This document shows, piece by piece, positions 35,481 through 45,209 of a stretch of DNA of 64,000 bases. Under the pieces are notes generated by a model that did no database searches, was not told the DNA's origin, and saw only the letters and a program-made list of their open reading frames with translations. The DNA is taken from the NCBI RefSeq assembly GCF_003344865.1, contig NZ_CP031165.1, forward strand, positions 2,237,910 through 2,301,909. The letters run 5' to 3'. The number at the start of each line of letters is the position of its first letter. Within the stretch, counting starts at the first letter, position 1. This DNA is from Euzebya pacifica. GTDB taxonomy: Bacteria; Actinomycetota; Nitriliruptoria; Euzebyales; Euzebyaceae. A program made the position numbers and the translations under genes.

Positions 35481-35488
35481 GTCAGGCG

Positions 35489-36706
35489 TCAGCCGGGCAG
35501 CGGGGCGGGCCGTCCCAGCCCGAAGCCCTGTACCCAGGGCACACCCAGCGCGCGCAGGGTGGACAGCTCGGCGTCGGTTTCCACGCCCTCGGCGATCAGC
35601 TCCGCCCCGATCTCGGAGGTGAACGCCACGAGCGCGGTCGCGAGGGCACGTCGAGCGGGGTCGTGGTCGATGCCGCGGATGAGGGCCATGTCCAGCTTCA
35701 CGATGTCGGGGGCGAGGCCCAGCAGGCGCTGCAGCCCGGCATAGCCCGCGCCCGTGTCGTCCACGGCCAGGCGCACGCCCCGTTCGCGCAGGTGCGCCAG
35801 GTCCCGTTCCAGCTCGACCTCGTCGGCAACCCGTGTGTGCTCGGTGAGCTCCACGACCACACGGCTGCAGTCCACGCCCGACAGCAGCTCGGTGAACGCC
35901 GGCAGCCGTGCGACCTCGGGTGAGACGTTGACCGCCAGGAACCCCTCCAGTCGATCGATCTGCGCCAGGGCACGGGCGGCCGCCGCGAGCTCCAGCTGCG
36001 CGCCCCTCCCGACCGAGGTCGCTTCCCTGAACCAGATGTCCGGCGCGCGAGATGGCTCGATCGCGAGGCGCGCCAGGGCCTCCATGCCGACAACCGAACC
36101 GTCGGCGACGGCATGGATCGGCTGGAACACCATCGAGAGGGCGTCCCCGCGAAGGGCCCGATCCACGCGCGCGACCTTCTCGTTGTGGTGCGCCTGGGCA
36201 AGCCGGCTTTCGGCCTCGCGGGCCTCCAGCTCGGCGCGAAGCTCCTCCTGCCGAGACATGGCCTCGACGTGCAGGTGCCGGAGCCGCAGGAGGTTGCGCA
36301 CCCGCAGCAGCGCCTCGATGCGGTCGAAGGGCTTGGTGAGGAAGTCGTTCGCACCGCCGTCGAGGGCGCGGTCGCGCGCGTCGGTGGTGGCATCGGCGGT
36401 CAGCACGAGGACCGGCAGGAAGTCGTGGGGGTCGGCCGCAGCACGCAGCTCCGACAGCACGTCCAGCCCGTCCAGGTGTGGCATGTGCAGGTCGAGCAAC
36501 ACCAGGTCGATGGCGTGGTCGTTGACCATCTGGAGCGTTCGCCGGGGATCGGTCAGGCCGAAGACCTGCGTCAACCCGACGGACTCGAACATCCGCTCGA
36601 GCACGAGCACGTTGGTCGGTTCGTCATCGACGACGAGCACCCGCGACGCCTGGATGGCGTCCTCCATCTGGGTCGACACCGCGGCGCGCAGTCCTGCCCT
36701 GGCCAT
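35489..36706 (-). CDS. REC-EAL response regulator, c-di-GMP phosphodiesterase (copy 1)
   Basis: A 405-residue response regulator. The ATG at 36706 has AGGAGG six bases upstream. The receiver (about 15-140) has VVDDEP, phospho-acceptor Asp in VLLDLHMPHLDG (about D71) and LTADAT/LTKPF. A helical linker precedes the EAL domain (165-405), which keeps EALARL, NVSP, ELTEH, VDDTGAGYAG, IVKLD and AEGVET. It should therefore be an active phosphodiesterase. It is divergent from the histidine kinase at 36808 and a close paralogue of the gene at 38597. Confidence 0.9.
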   Translation of the reverse strand: MARAGLRAAVSTQMEDAIQASRVLVVDDEPTNVLVLERMFESVGLTQVFGLTDPRRTLQMVNDHAIDLVLLDLHMPHLDGLDVLSELRAAADPHDFLPVLVLTADATTDARDRALDGGANDFLTKPFDRIEALLRVRNLLRLRHLHVEAMSRQEELRAELEAREAESRLAQAHHNEKVARVDRALRGDALSMVFQPIHAVADGSVVGMEALARLAIEPSRAPDIWFREATSVGRGAQLELAAAARALAQIDRLEGFLAVNVSPEVARLPAFTELLSGVDCSRVVVELTEHTRVADEVELERDLAHLRERGVRLAVDDTGAGYAGLQRLLGLAPDIVKLDMALIRGIDHDPARRALATALVAFTSEIGAELIAEGVETDAELSTLRALGVPWVQGFGLGRPAPLPG

Positions 36707-36807
36707 GCGCTGCCTCCTGTGTCGATCCAGATTCCTCCCGAGCACGCAAAGTTTCGGAGAGTCCCGCCGATAATACTCTCTGTAGCCACCTATCGGAACG
36801 GAGCGCT

Positions 36808-38607
36808 GTGCAGGTCGACCTGGTCCTGGTCGTGGACATCGTGCTGGTGTCCGCGTTCGGACTGCTGGCGGTGCTGGCGATCCTCGGGTCGGCACGTCGG
36901 CGGCCGGCGGACCGGTGGGTGGCGCTGGCGTTCGGCGCGGTTGCCGTGTCGCTGGGGGCGTTCGTCCTCCCCGAGCACCTCGGATGGGACCTGCCCAGCG
37001 CGCTGTCCCGAAGCATGATCGTGCTGCTGCTGTCCTTCCCGTACCTGCTGCTGCGGTTCACCGGGAGCTTCACGCCCCTGCCCCGTCGCTGGGAGTCGCT
37101 GTCCGTGCTCGGGCTGGGGACGATCGTGCTGGTGACGGTGCCGCTTCCGGTGATCCCCGAGCCGGGCGCGGACCTGCCGTCCTGGATCATCGGCTACGTG
37201 GTCCTTGCGCTGGGGTACTGGATGGGCACGGCGGCCATGGTGGTGGGTCTGCTCTGGAGCGCCGGACGCGGGCAGCCCAGCGTGGCGCGAACCCGCACGC
37301 GCCTGATGGCCGTGGCCACCGCGGTGCTGACCGTGGCCCTGCTGCTGGCCGCCCCGTTGGGGGAGGACAGCGGACCGCTGTCGCTGCTCATCCGGTTCGT
37401 GGCCACCGTCAGCGCGGTCATGTTCGGGCTCGGGTTCAGCCCACCGCCGGCGGCGCGACTGCGCTGGCGTCGACCGGAGGAAGCGCAGCTGCGTGCCGGA
37501 ACGCAGGCAGTGCTGCGCGCGGTCGATGTGGAGGAGGTCGCACAGGAGCTGCTCAGGCCGACCAGTCGCATGCTCAGCGCCCGCGGTGCGGCCCTCGTGG
37601 CCGCGGACGGCACCACGATCGCCACCCATGGGCAGGTCCCGGATGGGTCACAGGCGCTCGACGGCAGCACGCGTGCGGTGGTGCACCTGCCCGACGGACG
37701 CGGAGACCTGGTGCTGTGGACCAGCCCGTTCACGCCATGGTTCGGCCCCGAGGAGATCGGCCTGGCCGAGCAGATGGCGGCGGTGGCGTCGTTGGCCATC
37801 GAGCGCTGCGAGCTGCTTGCCGACGAGCGGGCCCGGATGGAGGCGATGACGCGCGCTCAGGCGGCGCTCGTGGCAGCGCAGGAGGAGGCGGTCCGTGCCA
37901 ACGACGCGAAGACGGCCTTCCTTTCGCGCACGAGCCACGAGCTGCGCACACCGCTGAACGCGATCCTCGGGTTCGGGCAGGTCCTGGAGGACGCGCCCGA
38001 GCTGGCCGACCGCGACCGGGATGCGGCTGGGCGGATCGTCAGGGCAGGACGCCACCTGCTGCGGCTGATCGACGAGGTGCTGGACCTGTCGCGGATCGAG
38101 GCCGGCACCGTCGCGATGCGACCGGAGGCCGTCGACGCCGCAGAGGTGATGGCGGAGTCAGTCGAGCTGGTCCTGCCCTCGGCACGTGAACGCCGAGTGC
38201 GGGTGCGCACCGAGTCCGAGGGTGGCGCGACGGTCCGTGCCGACCGGCAGCGCCTGCGCCAGGTCCTCCTGAACCTGCTGGTCAACGCGGTGAAGTACAC
38301 CGATTCGGACACCTCGGTCACCCTCGAGTGCACCCAGCCGAGCACGGACGTCGTCCGGTTCTCGGTCACCGACGACGGACCGGGCATTCCGCTGGACCTG
38401 CAGGAGCGGCTGTTCGAGCCGTTCGACCGCCTGGGTGCCGAGGGTGGCGCGGTGGAGGGAACCGGCCTCGGCCTCGTGGTTTCCCGAGAGCTCGTCCACG
38501 CCATGGACGGGCACATGGGGGTCCGGTCCGCGCCGGGACGGGGGTCGACCTTCTGGGTCGACCTGCCCGTTGCGGATCTGTCCGTGGAACAGGCTGTCAG
38601 CCCCTGA
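36808..38607 (+). CDS. Membrane histidine kinase with multi-span sensor and GAF-like domain
   Basis: A 599-residue sensor kinase, GTG start with GGAG 4 bases upstream. Six or seven N-terminal membrane helices (1-205) form the sensor, followed by a GAF-like domain (225-340) and a short coiled coil. Next come HisKA with the H-box SHELRTPLNAILGF (about H377), then HATPase_c with NAVKYT, VTDDGPGIP and GTGLGLVVSREL. All catalytic motifs are intact. Flanking REC-EAL genes on both sides are the obvious phosphorylation targets. The 3' end overlaps the convergent second REC-EAL gene by 11 bases. Confidence 0.9.
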   Translation: MQVDLVLVVDIVLVSAFGLLAVLAILGSARRRPADRWVALAFGAVAVSLGAFVLPEHLGWDLPSALSRSMIVLLLSFPYLLLRFTGSFTPLPRRWESLSVLGLGTIVLVTVPLPVIPEPGADLPSWIIGYVVLALGYWMGTAAMVVGLLWSAGRGQPSVARTRTRLMAVATAVLTVALLLAAPLGEDSGPLSLLIRFVATVSAVMFGLGFSPPPAARLRWRRPEEAQLRAGTQAVLRAVDVEEVAQELLRPTSRMLSARGAALVAADGTTIATHGQVPDGSQALDGSTRAVVHLPDGRGDLVLWTSPFTPWFGPEEIGLAEQMAAVASLAIERCELLADERARMEAMTRAQAALVAAQEEAVRANDAKTAFLSRTSHELRTPLNAILGFGQVLEDAPELADRDRDAAGRIVRAGRHLLRLIDEVLDLSRIEAGTVAMRPEAVDAAEVMAESVELVLPSARERRVRVRTESEGGATVRADRQRLRQVLLNLLVNAVKYTDSDTSVTLECTQPSTDVVRFSVTDDGPGIPLDLQERLFEPFDRLGAEGGAVEGTGLGLVVSRELVHAMDGHMGVRSAPGRGSTFWVDLPVADLSVEQAVSP

Positions 38608-39826
38608 GGTGAGGGAGGGGGCCCGGCCGGCCGAGCCGGTAACCCTGTGCCCACGGGACCCCGAGCGAGCGCAGCGTCTCGAGCTCGGCATCCGTCTCGA
38701 TTCCCTCGGCGATCAGGACGGCACCGATTTCGTCGGTGAACGCGACGAAGGCGGTCGCCAGCGCCCGCCGTGCCGGGTCGGTGTCGATGCCGCGGATGAG
38801 CGCGATGTCGAGCTTCACGATGTCCGGCGACAACCCCAGGATGCGCTGCAGACCCGCGTACCCGGCACCGGCGTCGTCCACCGCCAGACGCACACCCAGG
38901 GAACGGATGTCGTCCAGCTCGATCTGGAGGATGGACTCGTCGTGGACACGGGTGTGCTCGGTCAGCTCCACCACGATGCGGTTGCCGTCGACCTCTCGCA
39001 GCACCGAGGCGAACGCCGTGGTCCGGGCCACGCGCGGGGACACGTTGATGGACATGAAGCCCTCGCCCATGTGCTCGAGTTCCTGCAATGCGCCCCGGAC
39101 GGCCGCGAGCTCGAGCTCGAGGCCGAGGCCGACGTCCTCGGCCTCGTCGAACCAGACATCCGGGGGGCGTCGAGGGTCGTGGGCGATCCGTGCCAGCGCC
39201 TCCACCCCGACGATCGTGCCCTCGTCCACGGTCATGATGGGCTGGAACACCATCCGCAGCCGGTTGTCGGCCAGGATGGTGTCGATCAGGGCGCGCCTGA
39301 CACGACGGGCCTTCGATCGCCGTTTCGCGGCGGCCGCACGGGCGCTCAGCTCGGCCTGCAGCTCCTGGTTGCGTGCGGCGGTGACGACGTGCAACCGGCG
39401 GATCCGCAGGAGGTTCTGGATCCGGAGCAGGGCCTCGGCCATGTCGACGGGACGGGTCAGGAAGTCGTTCGCGCCGGCGTGCAACGCGGCGTCCCGGGCG
39501 GAGGACGTCGGGTCCGCGGTGAGCACGAGGACGGGAAGGAAGTCCTCTGGATCCTGGGCGCTGCGCACCATGTCGAGCACCTCGTACCCGTCCATGCCGG
39601 GCATGCTCAGGTCCAGCAGGACCAGGTCGATGGACCGCTCTCGGATGACCTCCATGGTCCGGGGAGCGTCCTGCAGCCCGTAGACCTCCGTCAGCCCGAC
39701 CGTGGCCAGCATGTGCTCGAAGAGCACGACGTTGTCGGGTTCGTCGTCCACGACGAGCACCCGTGACCCGAGCAACGCAGCGTCGAGTGACAGCGGGACG
39801 GATCGATTGCTGGGTGACTGCGCCAT
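38597..39826 (-). CDS. REC-EAL response regulator, c-di-GMP phosphodiesterase (copy 2)
   Basis: A 409-residue paralogue of the gene at 35489, similar along its whole length. The receiver has VVDDEPDNVV, the acceptor in VLLDLSMPGMDG (about D71) and LTRPVD. The EAL domain keeps EALARI, NVSP, ELTEH, VDDAGAGYAG, IVKLD and AEGIET. The linker between the domains is basic (AAAAKRRSKARRVRRA), unlike copy 1. This may alter interactions or localisation. It is convergent with the kinase, not co-transcribed with it. Confidence 0.9.
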   Translation of the reverse strand: MAQSPSNRSVPLSLDAALLGSRVLVVDDEPDNVVLFEHMLATVGLTEVYGLQDAPRTMEVIRERSIDLVLLDLSMPGMDGYEVLDMVRSAQDPEDFLPVLVLTADPTSSARDAALHAGANDFLTRPVDMAEALLRIQNLLRIRRLHVVTAARNQELQAELSARAAAAKRRSKARRVRRALIDTILADNRLRMVFQPIMTVDEGTIVGVEALARIAHDPRRPPDVWFDEAEDVGLGLELELAAVRGALQELEHMGEGFMSINVSPRVARTTAFASVLREVDGNRIVVELTEHTRVHDESILQIELDDIRSLGVRLAVDDAGAGYAGLQRILGLSPDIVKLDIALIRGIDTDPARRALATAFVAFTDEIGAVLIAEGIETDAELETLRSLGVPWAQGYRLGRPGPLPHLRG

Positions 39827-39993
39827 GCCGGCATGCCTCTCGCCTCGATGGGCTCCCCCCCGTGGAAGCTGCGTGCGGATGTCTGCGACGTGCACCATAC
39901 GACCGGTGCGACGGATAGTGAACCCTATTTCTGCGTATGTGACTGTGGGTGGCGGGGTTGGCTGACGGGTTTGACCGATCGTCCTCGCACCGG

Positions 39994-41400
39994 TCAGCCG
40001 GCCATCGCGCGATCGCGGTTGGCGTCGATGACCGCGGCGTACCAGCGCGCGCTGTCCTTGGGGGTGCGCTCGAGGCTGTCGAAGTCGACGCGGATCAGGC
40101 CGAACCGCATGCCGTAGCCGAGGGACCACTCGAAGTTGTCCAGCAACGACCACACGTGGTACCCGCGGACGTCCACGCCGTCGGCGATGGCGTCGACGAC
40201 CACACCGATGTGGTCACGGAGGTAGGCGATCCGCTGGGCGTCGTGGATCCGTCCGTCCTCGCTGACCTCGTCGGGGAACGCCGCGCCGTTCTCGCTGATG
40301 ACCAGCGGAAGGTCGGGATGTGCGGCCGCGACCCGACGCAGCATCCAGGCCAGCCCCTCGGGTTCGACGCCCCACCCCATGTCGGTCCGTGGCTCGGGAG
40401 GGTCCACGCAGACCGCGTCGTCTGCCCCCGGGAATCCGTCGGGGAAGGGGGCACCGTCACGCCGGACCACGTGGGTGATGTTGTAGTAGTTGATCGCCAG
40501 GTAGTCGATCGGCTGGTGCACCCGGGCGAGCTCGTCGGGGTCGACACGGTCCTCCAGCCCGAAACGCCGGTGGTGGGCAAGGACCTCGTCGGGATACCTG
40601 CCCTCCAGCACCGCGTCGAGGAACAGCTGGTTCTGGACCATGTCGACCGCCTTGGCTGCAGGGCCGGCGGGCCCCTCCTCGTCGTCCCACGCCGGGATCA
40701 GGTTGAGGGCGATCGTGACGGTGTCGTCGTCGTTGGGGGCGGTCTCGCGCAGGGTGGCAACGGCCCGGTGGTGGGCCAGCATCATGTGGTGGGCGGCGAG
40801 GTGGGCGGTGGCGGGATCGGCGATGCCGGGAGCGTGGATGCCCGAGGCGTGCCCGAGGAACGCCGCGCAGTACGGCTCGTTGAGGGTCAGCCAGTCGCTG
40901 GCCAGGTCACCGAGCGTGCGCTTGGCGGCGGCGGCGTAGGCGGCGAACCACTCCACCATCTCGGGGTTGGCCCACCCGCCCCGGTCCTGGAGGACCTGCG
41001 GGTGGTCCCAGTGGTACAGCGCCACCAACGGGGTGATACCGGCCTCGCGGAGGGTCTCGCACAGCCGACGGTAGAAGGCCGCACCCGCGGGGTTGACCTC
41101 GCCGACGCCGTCGGGCAGGAGCCTCGACCAGGCGATGGAGAACCGGTAGGTGTCGACGCCGAGGTCGGCCATCAGGGCCACGTCCTCGGCCATGCGGTGG
41201 TAGTGGTCGACGGTCACGTCGGCGTGCTGGCCCCCGACGACTCGGCCGGGGGTGTGGCTGAAGGTGTCCCACACCGATGGCGAGCGGCCGCCCTCGGCGA
41301 CGGCGCCCTCGATCTGGTGGGAGGACGTGGCAACGCCCCAACGGAAGTCCGGCGGGAGCACCAGCCGATCCCGGTCGGACGGGGTGAACAGTTCGGTCAC
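39994..41400 (-). CDS. GH1 beta-glucosidase
   Basis: A 468-residue glycoside hydrolase family 1 enzyme. The N-terminal signature is PPDFRWGVATSSHQIEGA, the acid/base glutamate lies in TLNEP (about residue 171), the nucleophile in SENG (about residue 367), and the aglycone-side motif is WSLLDNFEWSLGY. There is no signal peptide, so it acts in the cytoplasm on imported beta-glucosides. GTG start, overlapping the permease stop by 4 bases (GTGA), with AGGAG upstream. Last gene of the LacI-ABC-GH1 operon. Confidence 0.93.
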   Translation of the reverse strand: MTELFTPSDRDRLVLPPDFRWGVATSSHQIEGAVAEGGRSPSVWDTFSHTPGRVVGGQHADVTVDHYHRMAEDVALMADLGVDTYRFSIAWSRLLPDGVGEVNPAGAAFYRRLCETLREAGITPLVALYHWDHPQVLQDRGGWANPEMVEWFAAYAAAAKRTLGDLASDWLTLNEPYCAAFLGHASGIHAPGIADPATAHLAAHHMMLAHHRAVATLRETAPNDDDTVTIALNLIPAWDDEEGPAGPAAKAVDMVQNQLFLDAVLEGRYPDEVLAHHRRFGLEDRVDPDELARVHQPIDYLAINYYNITHVVRRDGAPFPDGFPGADDAVCVDPPEPRTDMGWGVEPEGLAWMLRRVAAAHPDLPLVISENGAAFPDEVSEDGRIHDAQRIAYLRDHIGVVVDAIADGVDVRGYHVWSLLDNFEWSLGYGMRFGLIRVDFDSLERTPKDSARWYAAVIDANRDRAMAG

Positions 41401-42500
41401 TTGTTGACTCCTGACAGGTCGATGCCCTTGAGGAAGACCCGCTGGGCGAAGAAGAAGATGGCGAGCGGGATGGCCAGGGCAAGCAGCGCACCGGCCTGGA
41501 TGAGGTGTGGCGAGGTGTCGAACAGGCTGTTGAAGATCTGCAGGCCAACCGCGATCGGCTGCAGGTCGCGGCGGGTCGAGAGGTAGACCAGCGGTTCGAA
41601 GAAGTCGTTCCACGCGTAGAAGAAGTGGAAGATGCCGACGGCGACGAGGGCCGGGCGGGCCTGCGGCAGGATGACCGACCACAGGGTGCGCAGCGGGCTG
41701 GCCCCGTCGATGGCGGCGGCCTCGTCGAGGTCCTTGGGCAGCGTCAGGAAGTACTGGCGCAGCAGGAACACGTTGTAGGCGTTGCCGAAGAAGTGGGGGA
41801 CGATCAGGGGCAGCCACGTGCCGACCCAGCCGATGCGGAAGAACAGCGCGTAGGTGGGGACCAGCGTGACGAACTTCGGCAGGATGATCGTGGCGATCAG
41901 CACCACGAAGATCGTCCGCTTGAACGGCATGTGGAACCGGGACAACCCGTAGGCCACCAGCGTCGAGGCGACAAGCGTGCCGACCATGCCGAGGACGGCG
42001 ATGGCGACGGTGTTGCGCAACAGCACGAGGAAGTCCATCTCGTCCCAGGCCGCACTGTAGTTGTCCAGCTGCGGCGCGAACTCGTAGGCCGGTTGCAGCT
42101 GCCGCCAGTTCCCCTCCCACTCCACGGGTGGTCCGGCTGGGTCGGCGGGGTCGACGAACGTCGAGGTCTGCCGGCCGGGCTGCAGCAGGGCCAGGTCGGT
42201 CAGCGGACCGTCCGGACCCTCCAGCGGGACGGCGTAGATGTCCAGCGCGTCGCCGTCGACCTCGATGGTCGCCGGTTCGGCGGGCAGCAACGGCGCCCGG
42301 AAGTCCTGGATCATGTCCTCGCTCTTGAGCGAGGTCACCCCCATGTAGGCCAGCGGGGCGAGGTAGACGACGAGGATGCCGGTGGCGACCATCGTGACGA
42401 GGCCGCCGGCGAGCAGCTTCTTGGTGCCGGCATCGGTGTGGCGCAGCGGACGGCTCGGCTCGCGGAGCCGCCGTCGTGTCGGGGTGGTCGAGGCGCTCAC
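41397..42500 (-). CDS. Carbohydrate ABC permease, MalG type, with a large insert
   Basis: A 367-residue permease of the CUT1 MalG/LacG class, with the EAA coupling loop EAAAIDGASPLRTLWSVILPQARPAL. Between membrane helices 1 and 2 (about residues 60-130) lies an extended extracytoplasmic segment rich in acidic residues and prolines, larger than in typical 270-300-residue MalG proteins. GTG start overlapping the MalF-type stop (GTGA). It pairs with the next gene. Confidence 0.9.
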   Translation of the reverse strand: MSASTTPTRRRLREPSRPLRHTDAGTKKLLAGGLVTMVATGILVVYLAPLAYMGVTSLKSEDMIQDFRAPLLPAEPATIEVDGDALDIYAVPLEGPDGPLTDLALLQPGRQTSTFVDPADPAGPPVEWEGNWRQLQPAYEFAPQLDNYSAAWDEMDFLVLLRNTVAIAVLGMVGTLVASTLVAYGLSRFHMPFKRTIFVVLIATIILPKFVTLVPTYALFFRIGWVGTWLPLIVPHFFGNAYNVFLLRQYFLTLPKDLDEAAAIDGASPLRTLWSVILPQARPALVAVGIFHFFYAWNDFFEPLVYLSTRRDLQPIAVGLQIFNSLFDTSPHLIQAGALLALAIPLAIFFFAQRVFLKGIDLSGVNK

Positions 42501-43495
42501 GACTGGTCCCCGAACTCGTAGTGCACCCAGTACCGGGCGGACCAGAACAGCAGGCCCGTGACCACGAGCCCGACCAGGAACATCATCCAGGCGAGCGTGG
42601 CGGCGTAGCCCATGTTCTGGAGCCGGAACAGGGTCCGGTAGAAGTACATGGAGTAGAAGAACGTGGCGCCGCCGGGGTCGCCCGAGCCGTTCTTGAGGAC
42701 GAACGGCACCAGGAAGTACTGGAACAGGCCGATCAGGGCGACAACCACGTTGTAGAAAAGCACCGGCGAGATCATCGGCACGGTGATGGTGCGGAACTGC
42801 TGCCAGCTCGAGGCCCCGTCGACCTGGGCTGCGTCGTAGAGGTCGGCCGGGACCGAGTTGATGCCGGCGATGAAGATGATCATCGCGTTGCCGATCCCCC
42901 ACAGGGCGATCAGGGTGAGGGTCGGGTAGATCCACACCTCGGAGTTCAACCAGTTGGGGCCGGGGATGCCGACGGCGGACAGGGCTCGGTTGGCCCAGCC
43001 GGTCTGGGAGTTCAGCATCCCGTTGAAGACCAGGACCGCCGCCACGAAGGGGATGACGGACGGCATGTAGAACAGCGTGCGGAAGATCGACCGGCCCCAC
43101 AGCTGCTTGGCGGTCAGCAGCCATGCGAAGCCGAGCGGGACGAGGATGGTCAGCGGCAACGACAGCAGCCCGAACTTGACGGTGACCAGGGCGGAGTCGA
43201 TGACCTCGCGGTCACGGATCAACCGGGCCCAGTTGTCCCCGCCGACGAAGGCAATGGGGTCGGGTGAGGTCAGGCTGAAGTCGGTGAAGGAGAACCACAA
43301 CGACGCGGCCATCGGGGCGGCGTAGAACAGCACGAAGCCGACGATCCAGGGCATGGCGAACCACAGGCCGATGCGGCCGCGGCGCCGGTGCAACCGGTCC
43401 TCGCTGGACGGCCTGCCGCCGGGGGAGGGGGTTGGCGGCGGTGCGGCCGACACGAGGTCAGCCGCACCGCCGCGGGTCGGGAGGGTGGTGGACAC
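42497..43495 (-). CDS. Carbohydrate ABC permease, MalF type
   Basis: A 332-residue CUT1 permease with a cytoplasmic proline-rich leader and six helices (GLWFAMPWIVGFVLFYAAPM first). The coupling loop is DAAQVDGASSWQQFRTITVPMISP. It starts 4 bases after the binding-protein stop codon. Partner of the MalG-type gene. The ATPase must come from elsewhere (an MsiK-like shared ATPase is the usual actinobacterial solution). Confidence 0.92.
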   Translation of the reverse strand: MSTTLPTRGGAADLVSAAPPPTPSPGGRPSSEDRLHRRRGRIGLWFAMPWIVGFVLFYAAPMAASLWFSFTDFSLTSPDPIAFVGGDNWARLIRDREVIDSALVTVKFGLLSLPLTILVPLGFAWLLTAKQLWGRSIFRTLFYMPSVIPFVAAVLVFNGMLNSQTGWANRALSAVGIPGPNWLNSEVWIYPTLTLIALWGIGNAMIIFIAGINSVPADLYDAAQVDGASSWQQFRTITVPMISPVLFYNVVVALIGLFQYFLVPFVLKNGSGDPGGATFFYSMYFYRTLFRLQNMGYAATLAWMMFLVGLVVTGLLFWSARYWVHYEFGDQS

Positions 43496-43498
43496 CAG

Positions 43499-45076
43499 CT
43501 ACTCGGCGTTGGCCGCGAAGATCCCGGACAGCTCCTGCTCGAGCTCGGCGATCGCCGCGGCGATGTCCATGTCCGGGTCCGACAGCTGCGCGCTCTCGAA
43601 GTCGGCCATGGCCAGCTTGTACTCGTCCCAGCCGGGCACGTTCTGTTCGTGGCTGGGCACGTCGGTGTAGCTGGCGCTGTCCAGCGCCACCTGCCAGTTC
43701 ACGCCCTGCGGGAACACGGCGTCGAGGTCGGCGAAGAACGCCTCGGTCAGGCCCGGGTCGGCTGGGGCGGCGCCGTAGGCGTTCAGCAGCTCCAGCGCCG
43801 AGTCGTCAAGCAGGTAGGTGAGGACCTCGAACGCCTCGTCGGGATGCTCGGTGGCCGCCATGATCCGGAAGGTGTCGGCGTGCATCTTGGCGGTCACGGT
43901 GCCGTCGTTGGACGGCATGACCGCGAGGTCCCAGAAGTCCAGGCCGTTGCCGTCGTCGTCGCGGACGCAGCACGTGTACCAGAGGTGGGTGTTGGCCATG
44001 GCGACGTTGCCGGAGGCGAACGGGTTGCCGCTCAGCAGCTCGGAGTCGAACTGCTCCTGGCTGGGGGCCCAACCGGCGTTCCAGACGCCGTCGTGGTACC
44101 AGGCCCACTCCTGCTCCCACGGTTCGGGGATGTCGGCCGACCCGTCGTCGGCGACCGGGTAGCCGGCACCGAAGTGGGTGCCCTGGGCGAACATCAGCGT
44201 CGTCCACTGGTTGACGTAGCCCCACTGGACGGTCTGGGAGCGGTCGAAGTCAGGGGTCGTGCCGTCGTTGCCGTTGGCGTCGACGGCGAGGATCGCGGCG
44301 ATCTCGGCCACCTTGTCGAAGTCCCAGGTGCCTTCGTACTCCGTGCCCTCGCCGTAGACGGCGGTGCCGTCGGCCCCGTAGGACTGCGGCGGGTAGGGAA
44401 GGCCGGCCTCGTCGAACAGCTCGGTGTTGAAGAAGATGGAGGAGGGATAGGAGGCGAACGGCAGGCCGGGGAGGGTGCCGTCGGGCTCGCGGAAGTTCTC
44501 CACGGTTTCGGCGGGGAAGCGGGAGATGTCGTAGCCGGTCGACTCGATCAGCGGTTCGAGGTCGAGGTAGAGGCCCGCGTAGGAGTTGGAGCCGTCACGG
44601 CCGACCGGACCGATGATGTCGGGCACGTTGCCGCCGGCGATCTGCGTGGACAGCGTGTCGTAGGCGACGTCGTTCTCGACGATCTCCAGGACGATCTGGA
44701 TGTCGTCGTGGCTGTCGTTGAACGCCTCGACAACGGCTTCCTGGGCGGCGATCTGTTCCGGCTGGCCGCCCGCGCCGAGACCGACGAACCAGCGGATCTC
44801 CACGGCGTCCCCGGAGGTGGACTCCTCCTCGGTCGGTTCTGCGTCGTCGGCGTCGTCGGTGTCGGTGTCCTCAGCGTCGTCCGTCGGCTCGGGGTCCTCC
44901 CCCATGTCGTCTTCGGTGGACGCCGTGGCAGCGGTGTCGTCGGCATCCTCGGATGCCGAGGTGCCCTCGCTGGCAGAGCCGCTGCAGGCGGCCAGCATCA
45001 TCACGAGCACCATCAGGGCGGCCAGCCGAGTGGCAGCGGGCACCGCAGGGCGCGGCGCAGCGAATATCCTTGTCAT
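43499..45076 (-). CDS. Sugar ABC substrate-binding lipoprotein (SBP family 1)
   Basis: A 525-residue lipoprotein with AAGGAG upstream of the ATG, lipobox LAAC after a short signal, then a 60-residue tether almost entirely of Asp/Glu/Thr. The SBP-1 fold is recognisable from EAVVEAFNDSHDDIQIVLE onward. With a cytoplasmic GH1 enzyme in the operon, a beta-glucoside or cellobiose-like ligand is the best inference. Confidence 0.9.
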   Translation of the reverse strand: MTRIFAAPRPAVPAATRLAALMVLVMMLAACSGSASEGTSASEDADDTAATASTEDDMGEDPEPTDDAEDTDTDDADDAEPTEEESTSGDAVEIRWFVGLGAGGQPEQIAAQEAVVEAFNDSHDDIQIVLEIVENDVAYDTLSTQIAGGNVPDIIGPVGRDGSNSYAGLYLDLEPLIESTGYDISRFPAETVENFREPDGTLPGLPFASYPSSIFFNTELFDEAGLPYPPQSYGADGTAVYGEGTEYEGTWDFDKVAEIAAILAVDANGNDGTTPDFDRSQTVQWGYVNQWTTLMFAQGTHFGAGYPVADDGSADIPEPWEQEWAWYHDGVWNAGWAPSQEQFDSELLSGNPFASGNVAMANTHLWYTCCVRDDDGNGLDFWDLAVMPSNDGTVTAKMHADTFRIMAATEHPDEAFEVLTYLLDDSALELLNAYGAAPADPGLTEAFFADLDAVFPQGVNWQVALDSASYTDVPSHEQNVPGWDEYKLAMADFESAQLSDPDMDIAAAIAELEQELSGIFAANAE

Positions 45077-45209
45077 GCCTTCTCCTTCTGCTTACAGGCG
45101 TTGGGTTGGCAAGTGGGGCCGTCGGACTGGACCTCTGGCGGCCCCACGATCTGTGTCGACGACGGGGTGTCATCGAGGTTGTGGTGGGCAGCGACGCTGC
45201 CCGGCGTGG

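Noticed and set aside
45077-45209. LacI operator directly upstream of the beta-glucoside binding-protein gene
   Set aside because: No AGCGCT-centred palindrome occurs in this gap; regulation most likely acts through the two sites upstream of lacI.
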